DNA from: Corynebacterium marambiense
GTDB lineage: Bacteria > Actinomycetota > Actinomycetes > Mycobacteriales > Mycobacteriaceae
Length of the DNA: 64,000 bases
Reading direction: 5' to 3'
Assembly: GCF_016342275.1 (NCBI RefSeq)
Contig: NZ_JAEIOT010000004.1
Location: 512,954 to 576,953 of the forward strand
Under the pieces are notes generated by a model. It searched no databases. It had not been told where the DNA came from and saw only the letters and a list, made by a program, of their open reading frames with translations. The position numbers and the translations under genes were made by a program. Shown here piece by piece: positions 18,244 through 26,076 of this stretch. The number at the start of each line of letters is the position of its first letter. Position 1 is the stretch's first letter.

Positions 18244-19215
18244 CTAGTTGGTGCTGTCAGGACGGTTGCGGTTGGTGTACAGGTAGGCACCCACCCCTGA
18301 GAGACCCACGACCAGGATTGCACCGCCGATCAACATACCGACGATGGGAGCCTGTCCGTTTGCCGCCTGGGCAGTCTGTTGGACGGGAACGTAATCGTAA
18401 TAGACGTCGCCGTCCTCACCAGATTCCATGACCTTGTCACCTGTGGTGCCTGATCCACCGGCAGATAGCTTTGACTGCTCCAGTGGTTTCTTCGCGGCTC
18501 CACCGCCGGCCGGGCGGGATGCTCCGCCGTTGGCCGGGCGGGCTGCCCCGCCGCCTCGTTGGGCACCGCCAGCTGCAGGTTCATCGATGACGCGGGTGAT
18601 GGTGGAGCGCTGGCCACCACCTCCACCTGTTTCGCGGTTGCCTCGCGAGCGGCTATTATCTCGAGCCGCCTCGGTGCGGCGCGCTCCACCACTGTTGTCG
18701 CGAGCAGCGTTGTTGGCTCCGGCACCTGTGCCACCGGTGCCCGCGTCGGTACCGCTGTCGGAATTACTATTCCCCGAGGTCACGGTGAAGTAATCACTGC
18801 GGTGTGAGTATCCGAGAACTCCGAGATCACCGTCGCCGCTGACGGGTTCGTTCGCCAGGAACCTAAGCCAGTGCTGTCCGCTATTGATGCTGCAGGGAAT
18901 GTCGACGGAACCTGAGGCGCTACCATCGGAGCCGATAACCTGCGAAGCGACGACACCGGTGCCGTGGGTTGACTGGTCGAAACCCGCGCCGTCATCAATC
19001 TTGATGTTCAGCGTTTCGCCGGCGGGGAAACCTGATACTGAGTAGCTCAGGGACTCACAGGGTTCGATCGTGGTCGGGGAGATCGACGAGGAGGTTCCTG
19101 GGGTGTTAGGGCTGGCCCCTCCCGGGGGCACCGCCCAGGCGGTGGGTAAGGTGATCAGGAAGGCGGTAGAGAGAATGGCGCCTGCGGTAGTGATGCGTGA
19201 TGTGAAGGTATTCAT
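18244..19215 (-). CDS. Membrane-anchored surface protein, single IKIDDG-type domain
   Basis: A 323-residue protein: signal peptide (about 1-28), one beta-rich domain (about 45-150) with two Cys that could form a disulfide, a Gly/Arg/Asn/Ala-rich linker (about 150-280), one membrane helix (about 288-310) and a short basic tail, so the domain sits outside the membrane. The domain contains VSGF, IKIDDGAG, a DGSASG turn and QHWLRFL, the pattern also found in the two larger surface proteins of this locus. There is no LPXTG motif. Directly upstream of the importer permeases; it may bind the substrate or its carrier at the surface. No named family recognised. Confidence 0.85.
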   Translation of the reverse strand: MNTFTSRITTAGAILSTAFLITLPTAWAVPPGGASPNTPGTSSSISPTTIEPCESLSYSVSGFPAGETLNIKIDDGAGFDQSTHGTGVVASQVIGSDGSASGSVDIPCSINSGQHWLRFLANEPVSGDGDLGVLGYSHRSDYFTVTSGNSNSDSGTDAGTGGTGAGANNAARDNSGGARRTEAARDNSRSRGNRETGGGGGQRSTITRVIDEPAAGGAQRGGGAARPANGGASRPAGGGAAKKPLEQSKLSAGGSGTTGDKVMESGEDGDVYYDYVPVQQTAQAANGQAPIVGMLIGGAILVVGLSGVGAYLYTNRNRPDSTN

Positions 19216-19272
19216 GTGTGCTCCAGGAAATCGGTGGGTTGAGAGCTGTGCGGAGAGGAAGTGGCGTAGAGG

Positions 19273-21612
19273 TCAGCTTCGGCGGCGGGTGAGGAACATT
19301 GCAGCAAGCATCGCCAATTGGGCGATGGCGAAGGCACCAAGGATGAATGCCCAGTCGGCGCCCGTCATGAGCGGAGCAGTTGCGGCGACAGACTTCGGAA
19401 CAGATGCTTGTTGTGCGTCATATGCTGCGGCTCCACCGTGAGAAGATGTTGTCGCTTCGCCCCCGGGGACATCAACCCAACCGAGAAGATTCTCTGAAGA
19501 ATCAACGAGCGCGACCTTATAGTTATCGCCGCTGAGCCCCGAGACGTCGAGAAGCATCTGCTTGTTCTCGTCGAGCTGCGCCCAGCCGATCGCCTCGGGC
19601 TTAGGACCGTAGGTAAAGAGGTATACCCAGTCTCCGGCCTTCAGATCGGGCACAGTTAACGTGAGTACACCCTCGTCGTCGATGGCGGACTCTATGTTTC
19701 CCTGACGGCGTGGAGTCAGGTTGGCGATGTTGAGGACAGGTGGTTTGGGAGTGTTCTCCGGCTGGGCCGGATAGCTGGCCGGAGTCTGTGCACCCTGGGC
19801 TGCCCCACCTCGGTTACCGGTTACCTGCCCGCCACCTTCTGCAGCAGTGGAACGTCGCCGTATGACGGTGACGACGCTGTCACCAGGATCATCATTGCGC
19901 TGGCTATCAGTTTCGGATTCGCGCACACCGTCAGACGTTCGATTGTCGGTGTCAGTACGTTTGGTGTTGTCCTTCTGTGGGGCGAGACCATTCAGTGCGC
20001 GGGACAACTCTGTTAGTTTTCCCGAGAAGCCGTCGATCGCAGTCGCGATGGGGAGGATACTGAAGATGAAAGCCATCTCGTCCGTCGAATCCCCGGGACG
20101 TTCTTTCAGCGTGATAGGCGTCCAGCCGAACAGTTCACCGGTATGCCCCTGGTTCCCGGACTGCAGAACCAACTTCAGTGGCCCCTCTGGTATGTCGATG
20201 TCAGTCAGTGGGAGAAGGACCTGACCCGAATCGGTCACGGTGTACCAGTTGTCGTCCCACGGCAGACGGCGCGAGGTGTCATCAATGTAGGCACTGGCGA
20301 AGATCCAATCACCTGGCTGGGCGCCTGGAATCGTGACGGCTAGCTGGTCATTATCTCGTGTGGCGGAGATCCCACCGCGGAGTGCCTCCGTGAGGTTCTC
20401 TGTATAGTGCAGCGGTTCGGGAATCCCACTCGGACGATAGTCGCCCACCACGAATTCTGTATCCTTGCTGCCGCGTTTCGGCAGAGTCCTGGTTTTGTCT
20501 CCTTCTTTTAGGGTACCGGTGAGAATCCGAATGGTGTGGGCACCGGTGGTGAAGGCGGGATCGGAGCCATAGGGCCCACTGGTCGTGCCGTCCGGAAGCG
20601 TGAGGTCAATCGTGAAATCACCAGTGTGATCATCCGCTTGGACGATAGCCCAGATGGTGTCGTTGTCGTGTACCTTGTGCCCGGAAACGTGTTTGTACAG
20701 ACCGTCGTCGATCTTGATGGCGATTTTCGAACCGCCGTCGGTGGGATGGCAGAAGCCGGTGCCCGATATCTTCAGGGTGCCACCGGGTACGGCCGTGGGG
20801 GCGACGGTGACCAGTGCTTTGTCGGTGCTCGGCGTACAGGTGATGGTGTCACCCTTGTCCGGCTCAACCCACTCGACACCACTGATTTTCAGCGGGTCGA
20901 GAACCAGCGAACGTTGTGCGTCGGCACTGCTCGCTAGGCCACTGGTCACGGTGACACTGAGTTTTTGGCCGGGTTCAAGATCCTTGGGAAGGTCGAGGTC
21001 GATGCTGAAGGTGCCATCATTGTCGGCCTTGAACAGCTTCCAGATTGTCGGTTCGGGATTTCCGTTCTTGGGATGGTTGACGACATTATCGCCGGTGCGC
21101 TGGTACGTACCCTTCTCGCCATCGGCGAGCTGATAGTAAAGCTTGACTACAAGTGTCGACCCGGTACTTCCGTCCGTTGATTTCCAGTTCTCACCAGTGA
21201 GTTTCACCGTTTCCCCGGGTTCCACAGAGTAGGGTATCTCGACCGACGCGCCATCCTCGGTCGTGCCGGAGACGGTCTCTTCCTTCGTGTCGGTCAGGAG
21301 TAGTGGAGCAAGGAGGCCTGTGACGTCCTCGAACTGGTCAGATGCACTCTCGGCTTCGGAGGCATCGGTATGGTCACCACTATCGTCCGGAGACGGGGCG
21401 GTGAGGGGGGCCTCCACGGTCGTGTCGCTCTTGGGTGCGGACATCGTCGTCGAGGCTGTGGTGCTGGGATCATCGACCGCCGTGGCGAGAGGTAAGCCGA
21501 GGAAGTGTGGGGTTATGAGGGCGGTGACGGCGAGTGCGCCGACCCGGTGGAGTCGACGGCGGGAAGACGGATACACGACTGGTCCTTCAGTGGAGGGGAT
21601 GTAGTGGGTCAC
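19273..21612 (-). CDS. Large membrane-anchored surface protein with two kinds of duplicated domain
   Basis: A 779-residue exported protein with a signal region (about 15-45) and a C-terminal membrane helix (about 752-775) followed by RRRS. Between them are two IKIDDG-type domains (about 115-230 and 255-370; the second has GTLKISGTGF and IKIDDG), then two copies of another module (about 405-500 and 630-720) with GDWIFA.../GDWVYLF and a closing GW. The two modules are joined by a Ser/Thr/Gly-rich linker. The GTG start at 21612 overlaps the binding-protein stop as GTGA, tying it to the importer. It does not show the heme-binding HtaA domain that I would expect in the classic hmu locus. Function inferred only from context. 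Confidence 0.86.
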   Translation of the reverse strand: MTHYIPSTEGPVVYPSSRRRLHRVGALAVTALITPHFLGLPLATAVDDPSTTASTTMSAPKSDTTVEAPLTAPSPDDSGDHTDASEAESASDQFEDVTGLLAPLLLTDTKEETVSGTTEDGASVEIPYSVEPGETVKLTGENWKSTDGSTGSTLVVKLYYQLADGEKGTYQRTGDNVVNHPKNGNPEPTIWKLFKADNDGTFSIDLDLPKDLEPGQKLSVTVTSGLASSADAQRSLVLDPLKISGVEWVEPDKGDTITCTPSTDKALVTVAPTAVPGGTLKISGTGFCHPTDGGSKIAIKIDDGLYKHVSGHKVHDNDTIWAIVQADDHTGDFTIDLTLPDGTTSGPYGSDPAFTTGAHTIRILTGTLKEGDKTRTLPKRGSKDTEFVVGDYRPSGIPEPLHYTENLTEALRGGISATRDNDQLAVTIPGAQPGDWIFASAYIDDTSRRLPWDDNWYTVTDSGQVLLPLTDIDIPEGPLKLVLQSGNQGHTGELFGWTPITLKERPGDSTDEMAFIFSILPIATAIDGFSGKLTELSRALNGLAPQKDNTKRTDTDNRTSDGVRESETDSQRNDDPGDSVVTVIRRRSTAAEGGGQVTGNRGGAAQGAQTPASYPAQPENTPKPPVLNIANLTPRRQGNIESAIDDEGVLTLTVPDLKAGDWVYLFTYGPKPEAIGWAQLDENKQMLLDVSGLSGDNYKVALVDSSENLLGWVDVPGGEATTSSHGGAAAYDAQQASVPKSVAATAPLMTGADWAFILGAFAIAQLAMLAAMFLTRRRS

Positions 21613-22604
21613 GATGCGAGCTGTGCCACGTCATCGACGATGTTGTTCATGAGCAGGGGACCACCGGTACTGGTCCATAGATCACCGGCGACGGGAATGA
21701 TCGTACCGTCCCGGTATGCCTTGAGATCGGTAAAACCGGGTACTTCCTCGGCTTGGGCGAGAGCGGATTGAGCTTCCTCGAGGTTCGCGGCACCACCGGC
21801 AGAGGGGTTGTTGACACTGGACCCTCCAAGGGTTCCGAAGAAGATGTAGTCTGCGTCGATGTCCCGAAGGTTCTCCTGGGAAACTGGCTCCGAGTGACCT
21901 CGCCCCCGTCGGTCTTGGTTTGGCGGCCTATGGAGTCCTAGATCTTCGAGTGCGGTTCCTGCGGGCAGTTCCTTCAGGATCAGAGCAGCGGAGTTGCCTT
22001 GCCAACGCACGATGGAGAATGTGGAGTCTCGGTAGTCAGACAACATCGCTTTCACTTCTGCGACGTGGGCGTCGTAATCAGCTATCACATCCTCAGCGGC
22101 ATCCGACATATTCATGGCATCGGCAATATGTCGGAAGTTGATCCGCCAGTCGCCGCCAGCGTAACCGGTGTAGACAACGGGTGCGATCGCCCGCAGCGCC
22201 TCGATCACCGGGGGATTATTGTTGATGCTTGTGCCGTCGACGAGGATTAGGTCAGGTTTGGCAGCACCGATAGCCTCGAAGTTCGGTTGAGCGACGTTAC
22301 CGAGCAGCGGTACGCCCTCAGCCATGGGGCGAAGGTAACCGGCGATGTCATTTTGCCCACGGCCGGCGACTGCGCCAGCCGGGGTAACACCAAGAGCGAG
22401 AAGACCGTCCAGTGTGGGTTCAGACAGCGCGACAACACGCTGGGGTGAAACCGGAACGTCGACACTCGTCCCCTGGACATCGGTGATGGTGCGCGTTTCC
22501 GTTGTGGTCTGCGAAGCGGTACCCCCGTCTCCCGTACAGGCGGTGAGACCGAGTGCTGTGGCACAGGCAAGTGCCGCAGCACGAAGGAAATCGCGACGTT
22601 TCAT
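21609..22604 (-). CDS. Iron-siderophore/heme-type substrate-binding protein
   Basis: A 331-residue class III periplasmic-binding-type protein. The N-terminus KRRDFLRAA is Tat-like and ends in the lipobox LTAC, so it is an exported lipoprotein. PQRVVALSEPTLDGLLALGV and KPDLILVD are typical of FecB/FepB relatives. It has a good SD (AGGAGT) before ATG 22604. It hands substrate to the FecCD permeases. Which ligand is bound is not visible from the sequence; iron or heme is inferred from family and from the DtxR-like box upstream of the locus. Confidence 0.93.
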   Translation of the reverse strand: MKRRDFLRAAALACATALGLTACTGDGGTASQTTTETRTITDVQGTSVDVPVSPQRVVALSEPTLDGLLALGVTPAGAVAGRGQNDIAGYLRPMAEGVPLLGNVAQPNFEAIGAAKPDLILVDGTSINNNPPVIEALRAIAPVVYTGYAGGDWRINFRHIADAMNMSDAAEDVIADYDAHVAEVKAMLSDYRDSTFSIVRWQGNSAALILKELPAGTALEDLGLHRPPNQDRRGRGHSEPVSQENLRDIDADYIFFGTLGGSSVNNPSAGGAANLEEAQSALAQAEEVPGFTDLKAYRDGTIIPVAGDLWTSTGGPLLMNNIVDDVAQLAS

Positions 22605-22720
22605 TTGTTGAACTCCTCGTTATCGGTGTTCTGTAGTTATTCGGTGGCCGAAGATGCCGATTCCGAGTGGCAAATACTCTCGGTATCAGCTCACCGGCCA
22701 CCCGATGAATGGCACCAAAC

Positions 22721-22769
22721 CTGGCCGGAGAGCAGAACCCGATTTTGTAGGTTCAGCTGTTCCGGCCAG
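22721..22769 (-). terminator. Large hairpin between the 957-residue surface protein gene and the importer operon
   Basis: CTGGCCGGA (22721-22729) pairs with TCCGGCCAG (22761-22769); the stem continues with AGCAGAACC/GGTTCAGCT with one mismatch. It lies 36 bases after the stop of the upstream gene. It may end most transcripts, or act as an attenuating processing site that leaves more mRNA for the surface protein than for the importer. Confidence 0.7.
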
Positions 22770-22804
22770 GTGAGGTTAGTCAGCGGATGGAATGGTGGCG
22801 TGGA

Positions 22805-25678
22805 TCAGAGGTGCAGAAGGTGACGGAGCTGGACCGGCAGTACATGGACCGGAATGATTCCGATCTTTGCGAGGAAGCCGAACAAGGCAGCTAAGCCGCC
22901 GAGGACACCGAATGTCACCAGGAATCCGGTCAAGAGCTTCGGTAGGCGCGGTGCCGGTGTGGACGAGGTGGTCGTCGGTGCCGGTGTGGACGAGGTCGTC
23001 GTCGGTGCCGGTGTGGACGAGGTGGTCGTCGGTGCCGGTGTGGACGAGGTGGTCGTCGGTGCCGGTGTGGACGAGGTGGTCGTCGGTGCCGGTGCTGTCT
23101 CGACGGGGGTGAATCGGAAGAACCCGTCCTTGTTAGCACCGGTACGGCTCACCTTGTTGGTGACGAAGATCCGGCCCTTGTTATCAACCTCAAGATCATT
23201 GGGGTAGATCCCGGCATCGAGGTTCGCGACCTTTTCGTTGGTCTTGGGATCAATGACGGTGACGGTGCCGGCCGTACGGTTGGTGGTGTAAATCCGCTTG
23301 GTCACGGGGTTGTACACCACGGACAGAGCCTGGTCACCGGTGGGAATGTCAGCGACAACGGCTTTCTTTGCCGGGTCGAAGACCACCACGTTGTGGGTGT
23401 CCTGGCTGGCGATGTAGAGGTAACCGGTCTCCGGATCGATGGCCAGCCCGGATGCGCGGCCAACCTTGTCCTCGGGGAGATCGTACACCGTGACGGCCTT
23501 GGTCCGGACGTTCACCTTCACTGCCTTCGGAGCACTCTGGGAGACGCTGTAGAGGTCTCCGGTCTCCTGATCCAGACGTAGTGTCATCGCGCCGGAGAAA
23601 CCGGGGGTCGGAAGCTGCTCGTAGGTCTTGGTCTCAGCGTTGAACACGGTGAGGGACTCGGCATCGGAACGCGGTGAACCGACGTAAGCGAGGCCAGTGC
23701 TTTCGTCGATCACGACGTCACGGCCATGAGAAACGACATCGGCAGGGAACTGGTGAATCAGATTGAGGTCGGCGTCGTAGACCGCGACGGAGTCGGCTGT
23801 CGAGTTTGTGGTCCATACACGATCACGCTTCTGATCAAGCCCGACACCGAAGACCTGGGCGTTATTGTCGCCGGTCGCCTTGGGCTCGATCTCCTTCTCA
23901 ACCTTGAGGGTGTCCGGATTGACGATCATGAGGCGCGTACCGGCCTTGTTGGAGGAACGGTCAGTCCGGGCAACATACAGCTTGCCGTTGTTGTGGTTGA
24001 ACCGAACTTGGTACAGGCCGGGGTCGAGTTCAGCCTTTTCCACGGTGTACTTATCCGTGCCGAAGAGGGAGTTGTCGGGTGTGACGGTGTAGTACGTTTC
24101 GGAGGTGCGCTCATTTCCATCAACCGTGTACTTGATGGTGATCGGTTTGCCGAGTAGGTCCTCGTTCCCGGGAATCTTCACGTCCGTGATCTCGGCGAGG
24201 GAATCATCGTTGGAGACACCCTTCTGATCGCCGGTCAGGAAGTTGGTTTCACCGACACCGACGAAAGTTACTGATGCGTCCTTGGGGAGGCCGACAACCT
24301 GAACCTTGACGGTGGAGTTCTGAGCTGAGTCATCGAGGCCATCAACGGTGCTCGAGAGAATCTTCACCGACGGATTAACGATGACCTCATTCGAGACGGC
24401 GCTGGTCTTATTCTCATCCTTGGCCTGGACCTTGACAACAACCGGAACACCGGCGTTCAGCCCCTCCTTCGATGAAACGTAGGCTGTACCTTCGGCCGTA
24501 CCGTTCTCATCAGTGGTGATGGTCTTTGACTTATGTCGACCCGTTGACCACTTCGCTTCCGTATCATTGACGAAGGGTATGAGATCGGTGTTTGCCGGGA
24601 AACCGGTGATCTTTACAGGAATCCTGATGGAACCACTGCGCGAGGACTTGTACCCGTTCTCTGCGGTAACGGTGGGCTGAGTGGCCGGGGTTTCACTGGT
24701 CTTTTCGGTGACGGTGAACCAGACGAAGTTGGAGACTTTAGCGCCGCCGTTCTTGTCACCGCCCAGGACACGGAGCCAGTAATCGCCCGGTGTCAGATTT
24801 TCCGGAACAACGATATTGAAGCTAAGTGAACCGTCATCACCGGGAAGTTGGTCGCCGCGAAGAATCCCCGTGCCATCTTTGACAATGGCCAGACCGCGGT
24901 CACCCTGTTCCCCGATTGCGATCTTGCCGTCATTGATCTTGACGGCCATCTGATCGTTGTCGGGACGCTTGGCGAATCCGGTGCCGTCGATATGGAGGAC
25001 GCCTCCCTGTTCGACTGTTCCGGCGGTGAGGGTGCCGTCGCCAGTAATTTTTCCGCCGCCACCGGGCTTATCACCGGTCACCGATACACGGGGAGTTTCA
25101 CCGGCATCGTTATCGTCGCTACCCGGCTCAACGACCTTCATCCACGCGTAGGCTGAGACGGTATCAGCACCGGTATCTTCGTCGTCCGAGCCTAGTACGC
25201 GGATCCAGTGGTACCCGACCGGCAGATCCTCGGGGAGACGCAGGGTGACGGTGAAGGTTCCATCATCGCCAGGAAGGTTCGAAGTGAGTTCGCCCCATCC
25301 ACCAGAGACCTTGTCGATGGTGGCTCCGGTTTGATCATCGGGGAACCCATACTGTCCGGTAGCGGGGGCGGGCTTGTTATCACGACCATCATTGATCTTG
25401 AAGGTGAGGGGATTTTCGCTCGGACGCTTCTTGAACCCTGTCCCCTGGACCGTGACCAAACCACCCTGAGTGACGGTCTCTTCTGTGACGGAGATCTTCC
25501 CACCCTTGTGCTTATTTGGAGCAATGGGGGTTTTGCCGGTCGCTGACTGCGTCGGTGCTTCTTCAGCGGCGAACGCGATAGTCGGGGCCACTGTGGTGAC
25601 ACCGGTTGTCAGGAGGGATACGGAGAGCATCGCGGCGATGGCGCGCTTTCCGATGGTACGAGAGTGATGTTGCTTCAT
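22805..25678 (-). CDS. Giant surface protein: two IKINDG domains, Ig-like region, YVTN-type beta-propeller, Pro-Thr-Ser repeats, membrane anchor
   Basis: A 957-residue protein. Signal peptide about 1-38 (cleavage after AFA), two domains like those in the neighbouring surface proteins (about 60-180 and 200-320, with TGFKKRP/TGFAKRP, KINDG and HWIRVL/YWLRVL), Ig-like material (about 320-540), a seven-bladed-propeller-like region (about 545-850, repeats of the type VxxVxVID...I.TG..P...), five PAPTTTSST repeats, then a membrane helix near the end. The start at 25678 gives a normal signal peptide and has AAGGAAG upstream; an ATG at 25723 would add 15 residues. First gene of the iron locus, with a DtxR-like box before it. 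Likely the outermost capture or adhesion component. Confidence 0.85.
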   Translation of the reverse strand: MKQHHSRTIGKRAIAAMLSVSLLTTGVTTVAPTIAFAAEEAPTQSATGKTPIAPNKHKGGKISVTEETVTQGGLVTVQGTGFKKRPSENPLTFKINDGRDNKPAPATGQYGFPDDQTGATIDKVSGGWGELTSNLPGDDGTFTVTLRLPEDLPVGYHWIRVLGSDDEDTGADTVSAYAWMKVVEPGSDDNDAGETPRVSVTGDKPGGGGKITGDGTLTAGTVEQGGVLHIDGTGFAKRPDNDQMAVKINDGKIAIGEQGDRGLAIVKDGTGILRGDQLPGDDGSLSFNIVVPENLTPGDYWLRVLGGDKNGGAKVSNFVWFTVTEKTSETPATQPTVTAENGYKSSRSGSIRIPVKITGFPANTDLIPFVNDTEAKWSTGRHKSKTITTDENGTAEGTAYVSSKEGLNAGVPVVVKVQAKDENKTSAVSNEVIVNPSVKILSSTVDGLDDSAQNSTVKVQVVGLPKDASVTFVGVGETNFLTGDQKGVSNDDSLAEITDVKIPGNEDLLGKPITIKYTVDGNERTSETYYTVTPDNSLFGTDKYTVEKAELDPGLYQVRFNHNNGKLYVARTDRSSNKAGTRLMIVNPDTLKVEKEIEPKATGDNNAQVFGVGLDQKRDRVWTTNSTADSVAVYDADLNLIHQFPADVVSHGRDVVIDESTGLAYVGSPRSDAESLTVFNAETKTYEQLPTPGFSGAMTLRLDQETGDLYSVSQSAPKAVKVNVRTKAVTVYDLPEDKVGRASGLAIDPETGYLYIASQDTHNVVVFDPAKKAVVADIPTGDQALSVVYNPVTKRIYTTNRTAGTVTVIDPKTNEKVANLDAGIYPNDLEVDNKGRIFVTNKVSRTGANKDGFFRFTPVETAPAPTTTSSTPAPTTTSSTPAPTTTSSTPAPTTTSSTPAPTTTSSTPAPRLPKLLTGFLVTFGVLGGLAALFGFLAKIGIIPVHVLPVQLRHLLHL
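22950..23084. repeat. 27-bp minisatellite, five copies, in frame
   Basis: Five head-to-tail 27-bp units (22950-22976 and onward) with a sixth partial copy. Copy two differs by one base. They encode PAPTTTSST on the minus strand, a stalk-like wall-spanning segment. Copy number is expected to vary between strains. Confidence 0.92.
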
Positions 25679-26076
25679 GAATGCACAGGCTTCCTTGGTA
25701 GAGGGGCGGGCCGGGTCACTCATGGCCGATCAAACCGTGGCCTCGCTATGTGGGATAAGCCCGCCCAGTGAATAAACTAAGCGATGCCTACCTTAGGTAC
25801 GCCTTGCCTGTATTACAAGTGGATCTGTGGATTTTGCGATGATGCATGAGCACAGTTGACTGAAGCAGGAGCGATAATTGTGCACAATGTGGCACATCTA
25901 GTGATCTGTGCTGTGTGTTTCATCGTGCGGGGTTCATTTCCACCCCCACTCGTTCCTACCCTCGAATTCCACCCCCACAACCAGCGTCGTCCGCAGATAA
26001 TGTGAAGACGTGGAGCCCGAATTGAGAGCATTGGGGTGTCCCAGTTGGTCGCAGGTCGACGTTTGGCTTCTTGAGG
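25679..26076. other. Intergenic region upstream of the iron locus
   Basis: A gap of about 400 bases. It holds the DtxR-like box (25778-25796) and, on the minus strand, a T/A-rich TAGTTTATT that could be the -10 of the surface protein gene. The segment 25830-26076 has no gene or repeat that I can support. Confidence 0.6.
25778..25796. promoter_or_regulatory. Candidate DtxR box of the iron importer locus
   Basis: TAAGCGATGCCTACCTTAG agrees with the DtxR/IdeR consensus TWAGGTWAGSCTWACCTWA at 13 of 19 positions. The overlapping TACCT-T-AGGTA (25789-25799) is a perfect palindrome. It lies 100 bases upstream of the surface-protein start, where repression by iron-loaded DtxR would be expected. Confidence 0.6.

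Noticed and set aside
22950..23084. Possible CRISPR array
   Set aside because: Units are contiguous without spacers and encode a peptide repeat in frame.
25813..26031. 72-codon frame upstream of the iron locus
   Set aside because: No Shine-Dalgarno, no recognisable features, and it sits in a regulatory gap.
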